Shown here piece after piece: positions 34,043-43,759 of a stretch of 64,000 nt of DNA (positions within the stretch are counted from its first letter, which is position 1; each line of letters starts with the position of its first letter). The stretch is from Thelonectria olida. Lineage: Eukaryota; Ascomycota; Sordariomycetes; Hypocreales; Nectriaceae. Below the pieces are notes generated by a model. The model was given only the letters and a program-made list of their open reading frames with translations. It did no database searches and had not been told where the DNA came from. Made by a program: the position numbers and the translations under genes. The stretch is from the NCBI GenBank assembly GCA_020736575.1, contig JAGPYM010000033.1:1-64000 (forward strand), written 5' to 3'.

Positions 34043-34446
34043 GAATTTTTGCCCCTAGGGGTAAAAGCTAGCTTACTAGAAGGCTAATACTATTCCGCAC
34101 TTTTACCCCTAGGGGTAAAAATAGATAGGTGTCCTAATAAATTTAACCTTAGTATATATCTTGCTTATTTTTACCCCTAGGGGCGAAAATTAGGGGGAGC
34201 CTAAATAAGCCTTTAAAATAAACATTTAGTCCTTTTACTACTACCTATTTTTACCCTTAGGGGCGAAATTAAATAGGCAGTTTAAAGTGCACTCTAGCTT
34301 TTACCCCTAGGGGCAAGATTTATATTTAAATATATTACTTTTCTATTAGTATAGCCCATTTATTATTCTATTTATTTTTACCCCCTAAGGGCGAAATTAA
34401 ATAGATAGTAAGAAGTGCACTTAAACTTTTACCTCTAGGGGCAAAA
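34043..34446. repeat. Seven spaced CCCCTAGGGG palindromes
   Basis: Cores at 34052, 34106, 34174, 34254, 34304, 34382 and 34432 are variants of TTTTACCCCTAGGGGYAAAA. Spacings are 54, 68, 80, 50, 78 and 50 bp. The last four form two copies of a larger unit of about 128 bp (GCGAAATTAAATAG..GTGCACT..CTTTTACC). They are the only GC-rich words in the surrounding kilobases. Function unknown. Confidence 0.75.
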
Positions 34447-35233
34447 TATATATTAGTAAATAGCTCCAATTCTTAGCCCTAATTACAACCCTAAAGACTA
34501 GTTTAGCTATTATAATTAACTAACCCTACCTATTTAATATATCCTTCTAATTATATATATAATATCTTATTATTTCTATTTTATATATACTTATTCTCTT
34601 TTATTAACTTCCTTTTCTAATTTTACTTTTACTTTATTTATATATATTATAAATACTTTTAAAATACCCTTACTAATATTCTATTATATTAATATTCCCT
34701 TCCGCTTACTTATATAAACTAACTTTTATTATTATTCTTTACTTACTATTAACTATATATTTACTATAATAACTTATAATTAAAATATATTATAAAATCC
34801 TTAAATCCCCCCTTTCTACTTATTTCCTTATTTGTCTTTTTAATTTTAACTTATACTACTTATTATTTTTTATTTTTATTTTGCTTTAAATATAATTTAA
34901 ACTTATATTTCTATTATTTTTACCCCTTTTAATTAATATAACTTTCTATTTATATTTCTAACTATTTAATATAATATTCTATTTTATTTTCTTATTTTAT
35001 TTAAATTATACTATTTATTATTATATTTTAAACTACTTTTTTATTTTTCCCTATTATTTTACTATTTTCTATCTCTTTCTTACTTTTATACTTTCTATTT
35101 CTACCTTCTCTTATAATATATTTTTTATATACTTTTATACTTATTTAATTTCTAATTATTAGAACTTATAATTTTATTTTATATAAAACCCTAACCTTTT
35201 AAAACCCCTACTAATTGTTTAATTAAATAACTA

Positions 35234-35238
35234 TTTAA
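35234..35238. repeat. Target-site duplication TTTAA, left side of Ty3 element B
   Basis: TTTAA precedes the left LTR and is repeated at 43553-43557 after the right LTR. Confidence 0.9.
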
Positions 35239-35642
35239 TGTAACGGTCAGGTCGATCTCCAACAGGTAGACTAGACTGTTCTAGGTTTATGTTGGCAGAG
35301 AGGACAGGACGTTAAGGTCTGAGCAGTGCGCAAAGGTAAACAGAGGGGGTTGTTACGTCTGGTAATGTGCTCAAAGTAGATGAGTGTAACCAAGTTGTAT
35401 TGAAAGCTGAAGAGCTGTGTTCTATCTAATGTGTTTAAAGGAATGTGTTTATATACTAAGTGTTCCTCCAGGGACCGATGAAGTTGAGGGATCGGTCCAG
35501 GGTAGGATCGTTGGGACCGTCGGTCGGTCCTCGTCGGTCCTTCGACGATGTCTTGCATAAGATCGTGAAAAAGTGGGGCTGTCTGCGGTTCTGCCGTCCC
35601 AGACCGCTTTGGTGGGAGTTGGGTCATGCATGGGCCGTGACA
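35239..35642 (-). repeat. 3' LTR of element B
   Basis: 404 bp with TG...CA ends. The first about 240 bases (R/U5 side) resemble the LTR of element A, while the U3 side is different sequence. Confidence 0.95.
35472..35540. promoter_or_regulatory. Five GGACCG motifs in U3 of element B
   Basis: GGACCG at 35472 and 35514 and its complement CGGTCC at 35493, 35525 and 35535 lie within 69 bp. The array holds the same position in the LTR as the GGATCAC array of element A and has the same copy number. CGG triplets are typical Zn(II)2Cys6 targets. The array is repeated at 43382-43450. Confidence 0.6.
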
Positions 35643-35647
35643 CGATG

Positions 35648-35657
35648 TCTCCCCTCC
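35648..35657 (-). other. Polypurine tract of element B
   Basis: GGAGGGGAGA on the minus strand, five bases from the 3' LTR, as in element A. Confidence 0.7.
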
Positions 35658-35754
35658 GTTGGTCTTGTCCTCAAGGCCGCATAAGTAGACCGTAGTCAAT
35701 TTTCTTGTTGGTAGGTCAAACTTGTTCCTTAAAACATTCCGTTATGCTGACATT

Positions 35755-36348
35755 ATGTCCGGTCGCGTCTTGAAGCAAAAATCTTCTCGCAAATCGAAAG
35801 AGTGTGAGGCTCTTGCTCTGTACATTGACACTTTTGGTTCTGAGACCATGCCTTGTTCTCGTTGTCATCGTCTGAAAATCTCCTGCAACACCATTGGGGA
35901 TCGTTCGCACCGGTGTTCTAACTGCGTGGAGGCCAAGGTGGTTTGTGATGGTGCGGGAGTGGCTTCATTTCGTGGGTTTCTGAGTTCTTTTCTTGGTGGC
36001 TGGTCCTCGGCTGACTGCTTAGTGTCCAAAAACATGCGCGAGCGAAAACGCTTGGAGAGCGAGGAACTGGAGGCTGAGGAGGCGCTAGAAGCAGCGATGG
36101 CTCGTCTTGCTCGGATTCGAAAGCAAAAGCGTTTGTTGAAGAAGAAGGGGGAGGACCTGGTCTCTCGTGGTCTGCAGGGTTTGGAGGGGTCGGGTGTTCT
36201 GGCGCGCGAAGAGCCTGCGGCGGTGTCGGAGGCTGCGTCTCTGGGGGCTTTTGACCTTATCGACTGGAATGCCGTGGGTCTCGAGGAGTTTTCCTTTCCT
36301 TCTGCTGTTGTTGGTGAAAGTTCTTCAGCAGGCGCTGCACATGGGTGA
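35755..36348 (+). CDS. Antisense Zn(II)2Cys6 / coiled-coil protein gene of element B
   Basis: Model: join(35755..35950, 36023..36348), 173 residues, on the strand opposite gag-pol. The 72-bp intron (GCTGAC branch, TGCTTAG end) has no in-frame stop, so an unspliced product would also be readable. The cluster MPCSRCHRLKISC..CSNCVEAKVVC has spacing C-x2-C-x6-C-x9-C-x2-C-x6-C, an exact match to the fungal Zn(II)2Cys6 binuclear cluster. A charged coiled coil (AMARLARIRKQKRLLKKKG) and an acidic, Ser-rich tail follow. Protein identity to the element A gene is limited to the cluster spacing, coiled coil and ends, much less than pol. The last 92 bp overlap pol tail-to-tail. It is probably a nuclear DNA-binding protein; the target is unknown. 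Confidence 0.75.
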   Translation: MSGRVLKQKSSRKSKECEALALYIDTFGSETMPCSRCHRLKISCNTIGDRSHRCSNCVEAKVVCDGAGVASFRGFLSSFLGGWSSADCLVSKNMRERKRLESEELEAEEALEAAMARLARIRKQKRLLKKKGEDLVSRGLQGLEGSGVLAREEPAAVSEAASLGAFDLIDWNAVGLEEFSFPSAVVGESSSAGAAHG

Positions 36349-39300
36349 GGTGTTCAGGTGGTTCCCATGTATTTTCTGATTCAGTGTACCCTTTCCACTT
36401 GACGAGGTATTCTGTTTGTTTTGTCCCGTCGGGTCGTTCCTTCCTCATGCTGATGATTCGTTCCGCTTCGTATTCCTCGGGGTCCTCAATCTCTGTTTCT
36501 GGTTCGTCTCCTGTTTTGACCATGACTGTTCCTTCTGTTGACTCGAGTAAGGAAATGTGAAAGATTGGGTGGTGTCTTGATTTCAAGTCCAGTTTGTAGT
36601 TGTTTTCTGAGATTTTTTCCAAAATTTTGTAAGGTCCGATGTATTTGTAATCGAGTTTTTTGTTTGGTCGTTTTGTGTTGATGTTTTTTGTAGCGAGGAG
36701 CACCATGTCTCCCTTCGAGAAGGTTGGTCCCTTCAACCTTTTCTGGTCGTAGTATTTTTTGTGCATTTTCTGGACAAAAGAAAGTTCTGTGCGCATTTCT
36801 TCGTGCAAATTCTTGAGTTGATCTGATGCAAGGATAGCTGCTGGTGCAAGTGGTCCGTTCCGTGGTTCTCTGTAGGCGTCGGGGGTGAATCCAAAGTTTG
36901 CGTAGCTTGGTGTGATCTTGGTGCTTTCGTTGGTTGCAGTGTTGTAGGCCAGTTGTGCTGTTGGCAGTTTCTCAACCCAATCATTTTGGATGTGGTTGAT
37001 GTAGCAACGAAGGTAGGTTTCCAAGACTTGATTCATTCGTTCGGTCTGTCCGTCGACTTGTGGTCTCCAAGCGGTGGTCAACTTGTGGTTCAGTCCGATC
37101 CTTGCCATGAGGCATTGCCAAAAGTTCGAGAAAAAGGGTGGTCCTCTATCCGAGATGATCGTATTGGGTAGTCCGTGTGTGCTGACGATATTTCGTAAAA
37201 AGATGTAGGAAAATTCTTCTGCGTCGGTTGCTTCTTGATATGGAATAAAATAGGAAAATTTGGTGAGTCTGTCGACAATGACTAGAATGCTGTCGTAGGC
37301 CGTGCTCGTAGCAGGGTCTAATGATAGGGGTAATTTCGTAATGAAGTCCATAGTGATTGAATCCCATGGTCGTTCCGCGACCGGTATGGGTTGTAGTTCT
37401 CCGTAAGGTTTGTGTCGTCGTGCCTTTGTCTTGTCGCAGATGAGGCATTGTTTGATGATTTTCTTGACTGTTTCTTTGACTCTAGGAAATGAAAATGTCG
37501 TCTTGACTCGTTCGAGGGTTTTGTTGATTCCTTGGTGTCCGTGGAGCGGGTGTTCGTGGATTTCCCTTACGAGTTCCTCTCGTAGGTGTTCCGGTACTTG
37601 TTGCTTATCTGTTTTTTCGTCGCTCGGTAATTGTTCGTTGTATTCCAGGATTTGTTTGAGTAGTGGATTTCCCTGTTCCACTGTGTGTGTTGCTGCGAGG
37701 GTGTTGCTGACAGGGGTTCTTCCTATCATCCTCGGGGTGAGGCCTTGGTTCTTTAGGCACTGATCGCAGTGGAGGTAGTTGTTTGGTCCAGCTCCTTCCC
37801 ACCAGAAATTCTCGTTGAAGAAATTCCAGAATTGTAGGTCGTCCCATTTCTTGTGGTGTTTGACGGTTTGATGACAGTGTTCGATGAATTCGTTTCGTAT
37901 TTTCCGGGGTAGGTAGATTGTTCCTTGGTAGGTGATCATTCCTAATACCGAGTTGACCCAGTCTGCTCGTCCGATGATGAGTTGTCTGAGTTCGTCTCTG
38001 GTGATTGACTGTCTGATGCGTTCCGTCCATTGTTTTGTCAAACATTCGGGGATGCGTTGGGCGAGGGTGGTTGCGATGTACTTCTGTCTTAAGTGTCCTT
38101 CAGGCGTAAGGGTTAACAGTTGTTCCTCTGTTTTGACCTTGCCTGTGTCGAAATCAGGTCGTCGGCTGATGGCGTCGGCTCTGCCATTCTCCGATCCTTT
38201 CTTGTGCTTGATGATGTAGTCAAATTCTGATAGGTATTCGGCGTATCTGAGTTGTCGTCCGCTGAGTTGTTGAGTGGTAGCGAAGTGAGAGATGTTCTTG
38301 TGGTCTGTGTAGACCGTGACCTGGTGGTGGCTTCCTAGTAGGTATTGTCGGAATTCTTTGAAAGCTTGGGCTATCGCGAGGAATTCTTTGTCGTAGATGG
38401 GGTAGTTGAGTTCTGCTCCGTGTAACTTATGAGAGTAGAATGCGATTGGGTGCAACTTTCCATCATCGTCGCGTTGTCCGATCTGGGCTCCTAGGGCGAA
38501 GTCTGAGGAGTCCGTTTCTAGTTCGATAGGTCGTGTAGGGTCAAACATCTTGAGTACTGGTTCGTTAAGGATGAGTTCCTTGATTTTGTCGAAGGCTTGC
38601 TGGATGTCGGGTTTCCAGGTGAACGGTCGATCCTTCTTTGTTAACTCAGTGAGTGGTGCGGCTAGTTTCCCAAAATCCTTGAGGAACTTGCGGTAATAGT
38701 TCGCGAATCCTAGGAAGGCTTGTACTTCCTTGACTGACTCTGGTTTCTTCCAGTCCTTGACTGCTGAAAGTTTCTTTGGGTCCATTCGTATCTCGTTGTG
38801 GGAGATGATGTGTCCCAGAAATTCCACTTCCGAGGCGTGGAAATGACTTTTCTCTGGTTCAACTAGCAGTTTGGCGTCTTCGAGAGCTTGCAGTACCTTG
38901 TGGACGTGTTCCGTGTGTTCTTCTTCCGTCCTGGAGAAGATGAGGATATCGTCGAGGTAGCATACCACGAATACGTCTAGGTATTCTCGTAACACGTTGT
39001 TAATCATTCGTTGGAATGTTGCCGGTGCATTGGTGAGACCAAAAGGCATAACAAGATATTCGTAGAGTCCGAACTTCGTTCTGAAGGCGGTTTTCCATTC
39101 ATGTCCTTCTTTGATGCGGATGAGGTTGTAGGCTCCCTTCAGATCTAACGCGGTGAAGTACTTCATCCCGTGGAGTCGGTCCTTCAGTTCGTTGATCAAA
39201 GGTAAGGGTGTTCTGTCCTTGACGGTAATGTCGTTGAGCCTGCGGTAATCCACAACAAGTCGGAGCTTTCCGTTCTTTTTGGGAACGAACATGACTGGAT

Positions 39301-40270
39301 AGCCTGCTTCTGACTTGGAAATCCTGATATATCCTTTCCTTAACATTTCTTCGAGGTAGTTCTTGAGCTCGTGCAGCTGTGCTTCGTTGAGGTTGTAGAT
39401 GGGGTGGAACGTGGTTGATGTTCCGTCTTTGAGCCAAATCTCGTGATCCCATTGAGAATGCTCTGGTAGACCTGTTTCCAGTTCTTCGGCAAACAGCTTC
39501 TCGTATACTCTGTACTGTGCTGGTACGTTCTTGAGTCTGTCGTCAGATGGTTCCTTCTGTTCTTTGAGGTCTTCGTTCATCTGTGCGAATGTCTTCTTGA
39601 GGAATGCGATTGTTCGTCGTGTTTGTTGCGCTTGCCCTTTCTTGTGTTTGTGTCGTGTTCCTTTTGGAGGTTGTGTTTTCTCCGTAGGTTGGGGAGTGTC
39701 TTCGTTGTTGCTCCGCCGTACTTCTTCGTCCTCTTCGATAGAAGTTTGAGATCTCGTGTCGTCTGAATCGTTGTCCGTATCGTTGGCTGCATTACTTCGA
39801 AAAGCTTGCACCTGGCCAGTACGCCAACTGATAAGGGGGTCATATCGGTAAAGCCATGGGTAACCTAGGAGTAGGTCGTATCCTTGGAGAGGTATGATGT
39901 CGAGATCAACTCCCTGATTCTTTCCTTCGATGAACACCTTGAGGTGATCAACCTCGCGAGTAACTTGTCCATCTTCGTACTCAAATGGTTTTCCTTCCAC
40001 ATCAGATATCCCGTAGGGTATGTCCTTGTCCTTCCATGGTAGCTTGAGATGATTGACTACTCGTGGATCAACTCCATTCATCTCTGCTCCGCTGTCTACC
40101 AACGCGGTAAACCATTTTCCCGTGATTCGTACTTGCAGCATCATCCGTCGTCGTGGTGATGTTTCGTGGGGCCTTGTTGTCGCGCATAGAGCTCTTCTTG
40201 GAGGTTCTGCAAATTTCTCCTGCTCTGGCCGGTCCTGTGGCTCTTCTACAGGCGGCGCTTGTCGTTTTTT
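36257..40270 (-). CDS. pol: Pol polyprotein of element B
   Basis: Entered by -1 frameshift at 40264-40270. The frame is open further upstream to 40372 only as an overlap with gag. It has the same domain order as element A: protease LVDSGAEMNG (about 40080-40105), reverse transcriptase YLDD (about 38950-38965), RNase H, integrase zinc site and D,D,E residues, and a chromodomain (ERIISM, YLVKWKGY, NTWEP). Sequence is nearly identical to element A from protease to integrase. It diverges mainly in the chromodomain leader and C-terminal tail. A small length difference lies just before HPIFHISLLES. No stop or missing catalytic residue was seen. Confidence 0.95.
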   Translation of the reverse strand, partial: KKRQAPPVEEPQDRPEQEKFAEPPRRALCATTRPHETSPRRRMMLQVRITGKWFTALVDSGAEMNGVDPRVVNHLKLPWKDKDIPYGISDVEGKPFEYEDGQVTREVDHLKVFIEGKNQGVDLDIIPLQGYDLLLGYPWLYRYDPLISWRTGQVQAFRSNAANDTDNDSDDTRSQTSIEEDEEVRRSNNEDTPQPTEKTQPPKGTRHKHKKGQAQQTRRTIAFLKKTFAQMNEDLKEQKEPSDDRLKNVPAQYRVYEKLFAEELETGLPEHSQWDHEIWLKDGTSTTFHPIYNLNEAQLHELKNYLEEMLRKGYIRISKSEAGYPVMFVPKKNGKLRLVVDYRRLNDITVKDRTPLPLINELKDRLHGMKYFTALDLKGAYNLIRIKEGHEWKTAFRTKFGLYEYLVMPFGLTNAPATFQRMINNVLREYLDVFVVCYLDDILIFSRTEEEHTEHVHKVLQALEDAKLLVEPEKSHFHASEVEFLGHIISHNEIRMDPKKLSAVKDWKKPESVKEVQAFLGFANYYRKFLKDFGKLAAPLTELTKKDRPFTWKPDIQQAFDKIKELILNEPVLKMFDPTRPIELETDSSDFALGAQIGQRDDDGKLHPIAFYSHKLHGAELNYPIYDKEFLAIAQAFKEFRQYLLGSHHQVTVYTDHKNISHFATTQQLSGRQLRYAEYLSEFDYIIKHKKGSENGRADAISRRPDFDTGKVKTEEQLLTLTPEGHLRQKYIATTLAQRIPECLTKQWTERIRQSITRDELRQLIIGRADWVNSVLGMITYQGTIYLPRKIRNEFIEHCHQTVKHHKKWDDLQFWNFFNENFWWEGAGPNNYLHCDQCLKNQGLTPRMIGRTPVSNTLAATHTVEQGNPLLKQILEYNEQLPSDEKTDKQQVPEHLREELVREIHEHPLHGHQGINKTLERVKTTFSFPRVKETVKKIIKQCLICDKTKARRHKPYGELQPIPVAERPWDSITMDFITKLPLSLDPATSTAYDSILVIVDRLTKFSYFIPYQEATDAEEFSYIFLRNIVSTHGLPNTIISDRGPPFFSNFWQCLMARIGLNHKLTTAWRPQVDGQTERMNQVLETYLRCYINHIQNDWVEKLPTAQLAYNTATNESTKITPSYANFGFTPDAYREPRNGPLAPAAILASDQLKNLHEEMRTELSFVQKMHKKYYDQKRLKGPTFSKGDMVLLATKNINTKRPNKKLDYKYIGPYKILEKISENNYKLDLKSRHHPIFHISLLESTEGTVMVKTGDEPETEIEDPEEYEAERIISMRKERPDGTKQTEYLVKWKGYTESENTWEPPEHLTHVQRLLKNFHQQQQKERKTPRDPRHSSR

Positions 40271-43086
40271 GACTTTCCTTGTACGTCCTTGACCCATTGT
40301 CCCACTGTCTCGTTTCGTGAGGCGGGTACGTGGTGTGGTCGTGTTGGTCGTTTCGGGTGTTTGACGTGCCATTGTTCAATTTTCTCTCTTTCGTGGACCT
40401 TACACTCTTCAAATCGGCATTGTCGTAGGTCGTACGTTCCGTTCATGCATTTGGTTGGGAATTCGTGGGTGTAGTTCTCGAAGATGGCTACGTTCATGTG
40501 CTTGATCCAGGCTACATTGCGTCGAAATTGTAAGTGCTGGGCTTGGTACCATCGCGTGATAGCATGTGGTCCTAATCGTGTAGGGTAGCAGTCGTTCTTG
40601 ACTTTGTACCGTAGGTGTGGTTCACATGTTGGGTCGTAACATGAGATCCATGAAATGGTGTTGTGCTCCGGGTGAGTTGGGTTCACAATAGGTGCATCGT
40701 TGGGGTGAGCTTGATAGCTTCCTTGTCCTTTTTGGGCTTGCCGGTGTGTGATGCCGTGCACATAGAAGTCTTCATTGTTGGCGTTCTGCCCTTTCGTGAC
40801 CTTCTGGTAAACCAGTCGTTTTTCTTCTTCTGGGTTACTGGCTTCATCTGAGCTCGTGTCGTCCACTGAGCCGTTGTCTTCCTCAGGGATTTCTCCTTCC
40901 TCGAGGGGCTCGTGGTTTAGTGTTTGTCGCGTGGGGATATCGTCGGTGAGCGAGTTCGGGAATACATGCCATGTGGTGACAGGTAAGCCGAGTTCTTGGG
41001 CTCGTTCCAAATCCGATAGCATTAGGAATGGTTCTGGGATGTCGTTTCCGTTCTGGAGTGTGAGTTCTCGTTTCACGAGGTTGACTAGGTCTTGGTCCGC
41101 AGGGCTTAGGTCGAGGTCTTTAATGGTTGCTCGGTTCTTGGTGTGTCGGCTTGGTTGCGGATCCGTTGGTTGATCGTCGGGCGGCGCGTGCCATGACTTC
41201 GTTGCTTGATTGGGTGCTTGCGCGTATCCCGTCGCTTCCTCGTTGTCTTTTCGGCTGGTCTTGCCTTTCTTGACCATTGCGAGAATCTTCGTGTTTCCGT
41301 GACCAGTGACGTTGGTCTTTGGTGGTTCGGGGACTGGTCTCCATGTGGCGTATTTGGCGATACTCTTCTTGCTCAAGTTGGCTCGGGCGTCGTCTTGACT
41401 TAGAGTGTCGTTGTCGTCGTGCTCGGCTTCCCTTAGCCCCTTGTACAGGCTTCGAGATGCTAGGAGTACGGTGCCACTGGGAACTCCTCCGTTATCGTAA
41501 CCGCTTCGCGTCATTGCCAGGGTCTTCTTCGGAATGTTTTGGTTGGGTTCCGCGTCGTGGGGTGTGTTGGTTGGTACTTTCACCCATTCTTCGTTTTCGC
41601 GGAGTTGGTAACCTTCCGGACAGGTCTCGCTGTGTGCGGTGAGTTGCACTTCCTGTCTTTCCTTCTGTTGGGGTTTGCGGGGGTAGTATCCATTGTCTTT
41701 GCCGTCTTTGTGGATGAGGCAGTTGTCATCGTAACAAGCCGTCCAGTGCAACGAGACGTGTTCCTTAGGGTCAAGGTACTTGTTGATTTTGCCGTCTATG
41801 CAGACGATGCAGTCTTTGCTGTCCGTGCACGTCGCTCGGTGTTCCAGGGCGTGTTCTCGTCGCAAGGCGTGGTTCACTGGTTTGGTTGTGAACATACCGG
41901 TTGCTGCCAGGGTTCTGGTGGCTGTCCTGATTGCCATTTGGGGTTCGTCCTGTCGGTTAGTGTTACTCAGGCGTTTCTTACCTTCTGGGACAGGTTTGAA
42001 CTTCTGGTTCGTCTTGTTAGGGTTTCGGCACTTGCTTTCGAAATGTCCCTTCTTCCCGCAGTTCCAGCAGAGGACTTGCGAGTGGTCGCGTTTGGTGGCG
42101 CCGAGTTCCATCGGGCCTGAATCCGTGCCGTAGGAAGTGTGTCCTTGTCGCTGTCTTCCTTGGTTGGCGTTGTACCGGGGTTGCTTGTATCGGTTGTTGT
42201 TTCCGGTATTAGGGCTCTTTTTCTTGCGCCATGAGAATTGTCTGTCGTCGATCTTGACCGCTTGTCCGATGTACTCGACAAGGGTTGTTGGCCGTTCGTG
42301 TTTGTACAGTTCTTCCTGGACTGATTGCTTGAGTCCGTCGAAGAAGAGTGACATGAGGACGTCCTGGTCCCAAGGTAACTTGATCGCAAGTTGGGTGAAC
42401 AGGGTTCCATAGTCGGATGCCGATCCAGTTTGTTTGAGAGATTTGATCTGATCTTCGGCTTTAGATTTTTCGTCGATGGTTCCAAAAGACTGTCTGAGTT
42501 CTTGTTCGAGTGTGGCATAGCTTCCGTAGATGCGTCGGGTTCGTTCGTCTCGTTCGACTTCCGGTTTGTCGTGGTAGTTCCGCATGACGGGCTCAAACCA
42601 CAGAGCTGCGTTTCCAGTGAATCGTCCGGCTGCGTAGTGAACTTTGGCGGCTTCGAATCGGAATTGGGTCGGGTAGTACGAGAAGAAGGCATTCATGCTG
42701 GTGATGAACATTTGGAGCTTGCGGGCATTTCCGTCGAACTTCTCAGGTGCAGAGGGCTTAAGGATTTCTCCGGGGTCACGTCCAGTGGTGGCAGTAGTGG
42801 CGAGGTTGTTGAGGTCGTTGGTTTGGTTTCGTTGCAGTGTTTGTTGATCTTGCTGGATGGCGAGAATTCGGTTGATTTCGGCTCGCATGGCTTCGACTTC
42901 GAGTCGTTGCACACGGAGTTCGCCTTCGTGTTGGATCTGCATGTTGCGTATGTCTTGTCTGAGCGCCTCGACTTCCTCGTCGTCGTCATCCTCCATTTCG
43001 TCGTCAGTAGGAGGTGTGGGGTTAACAGGCGGGTTGCCTTGCTGTCCCTGGTTGAGATTGAGTTGCTGCTGTTGCTGGGTGGCCAT
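40246..43086 (-). CDS. gag: Gag polyprotein of element B with long Cys/His-rich C-terminal extension
   Basis: 946 residues from ATG 43086 (MATQQQQQLNLNQ). The N-terminal third, with a coiled coil (EVEALRQDIRNMQ) and the Gag domain (NAALWFEPVMRNYHD), differs strongly from element A. The CCHC knuckle CWNCGKKGHFESKC is identical. The tail repeats the modules of element A (CIDGKINKYLDP, HWTACYDDNCLIHKDGKDNG, SWISCYDPTCEPH) and ends KSKNDKRRL. Clear similarity over this tail in two otherwise diverged Gags argues that it is a real domain set. The modules look zinc-binding; an added nucleic-acid or host-factor contact is inference. Confidence 0.85.
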   Translation of the reverse strand: MATQQQQQLNLNQGQQGNPPVNPTPPTDDEMEDDDDEEVEALRQDIRNMQIQHEGELRVQRLEVEAMRAEINRILAIQQDQQTLQRNQTNDLNNLATTATTGRDPGEILKPSAPEKFDGNARKLQMFITSMNAFFSYYPTQFRFEAAKVHYAAGRFTGNAALWFEPVMRNYHDKPEVERDERTRRIYGSYATLEQELRQSFGTIDEKSKAEDQIKSLKQTGSASDYGTLFTQLAIKLPWDQDVLMSLFFDGLKQSVQEELYKHERPTTLVEYIGQAVKIDDRQFSWRKKKSPNTGNNNRYKQPRYNANQGRQRQGHTSYGTDSGPMELGATKRDHSQVLCWNCGKKGHFESKCRNPNKTNQKFKPVPEGKKRLSNTNRQDEPQMAIRTATRTLAATGMFTTKPVNHALRREHALEHRATCTDSKDCIVCIDGKINKYLDPKEHVSLHWTACYDDNCLIHKDGKDNGYYPRKPQQKERQEVQLTAHSETCPEGYQLRENEEWVKVPTNTPHDAEPNQNIPKKTLAMTRSGYDNGGVPSGTVLLASRSLYKGLREAEHDDNDTLSQDDARANLSKKSIAKYATWRPVPEPPKTNVTGHGNTKILAMVKKGKTSRKDNEEATGYAQAPNQATKSWHAPPDDQPTDPQPSRHTKNRATIKDLDLSPADQDLVNLVKRELTLQNGNDIPEPFLMLSDLERAQELGLPVTTWHVFPNSLTDDIPTRQTLNHEPLEEGEIPEEDNGSVDDTSSDEASNPEEEKRLVYQKVTKGQNANNEDFYVHGITHRQAQKGQGSYQAHPNDAPIVNPTHPEHNTISWISCYDPTCEPHLRYKVKNDCYPTRLGPHAITRWYQAQHLQFRRNVAWIKHMNVAIFENYTHEFPTKCMNGTYDLRQCRFEECKVHEREKIEQWHVKHPKRPTRPHHVPASRNETVGQWVKDVQGKSKNDKRRL
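40264..40270 (-). other. -1 frameshift site A AAA AAC at the gag-pol junction of element B
   Basis: Same heptamer in the same frame (TCA AAA AAC) and same downstream CCTGT/ACAGG hairpin as element A. Confidence 0.85.
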
Positions 43087-43137
43087 GTTGACAATTCTCG
43101 ATATTGCTCAGGGTAACGCGGTATCCTTCTGAACAAG

Positions 43138-43148
43138 AGCTTTCAACG
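43138..43148 (-). other. Primer-binding region of element B, candidate self-priming site
   Basis: CG TTGAAAGCT on the minus strand directly after the 5' LTR, complementary to AGCTTTCAA in the LTR (43310-43318). Identical to element A. Confidence 0.5.
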
Positions 43149-43552
43149 TGTAACGGTCAGGTCGATCTCCAACAGGTAGACTAGACTGTTCTAGGTTTAT
43201 GTTGGCAGAGAGGACAGGACGTTAAGGTCTGAGCAGTGCGCAAAGGTAAACAGAGGGGGTTGTTACGTCTGGTAATGTGCTCAAAGTAGATGAGTGTAAC
43301 CAAGTTGTATTGAAAGCTGAAGAGCTGTGTTCTATCTAATGTGTTTAAAGGAATGTGTTTATATACTAAGTGTTCCTCCAGGGACCGATGAAGTTGAGGG
43401 ATCGGTCCAGGGTAGGATCGTTGGGACCGTCGGTCGGTCCTCGTCGGTCCTTCGACGATGTCTTGCATAAGATCGTGAAAAAGTGGGGCTGTCTGCGGTT
43501 CTGCCGTCCCAGACCGCTTTGGTGGGAGTTGGGTCATGCATGGGCCGTGACA
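43149..43552 (-). repeat. 5' LTR of element B
   Basis: 404 bp, no difference seen from the left copy. It carries TATATAAA at 43358-43365 and is followed by the TTTAA duplication. Confidence 0.95.
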
Positions 43553-43759
43553 TTTAATATATTTAGTTTGCTTATATTCCTCCTCCTGCCCTTTCTCCCT
43601 ATTCTATTAATCCCCCTAACTACTTATATAATTTAGCTATTTAGTTACTTTTATATATATTAATTCTATTTCTTTTTATTATTTTTCTAACTTTCTTTAC
43701 TTATAAATTAACTGCTTATACCCTTTATATTATAAATATATAAACTAATAACTTATTAT

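Larger units (their letters stand above)
30331..35238. other. AT-rich RIP-degraded block 2, between the two Ty3 elements
   Basis: AT-rich throughout with no long frames and no gene I could identify. It is the continuation of block 1, separated by insertion of element A. The right end (about 34.5-35.24 kb) is pyrimidine-rich and may be the 3' continuation of the degraded helicase copy split by element B. Confidence 0.75.
35239..43552 (-). mobile_element. Ty3/gypsy chromovirus B, complete and apparently intact (8,314 bp)
   Basis: Same architecture and orientation as element A: 404-bp LTRs without visible difference, TTTAA duplication, gag, -1 site, pol with chromodomain, polypurine tract and antisense spliced gene. 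Pol is nearly identical to that of element A, while LTR U3, antisense gene and gag differ strongly. It shows no RIP and is inserted in, or next to, the degraded helicase copy. Confidence 0.95.

Noticed and set aside
34043..34446. Palindromes as telomere fusions or telomeric repeats
   Set aside because: The cores are CCCCTAGGGG, not runs of TTAGGG/CCCTAA, and the units are separated by 50-80 bp of AT-rich DNA.
35271..35699. Frames spanning the LTRs of element B on the minus strand
   Set aside because: They lie within LTR sequence and repeat at both ends of the element, with no domain; incidental to the LTR.
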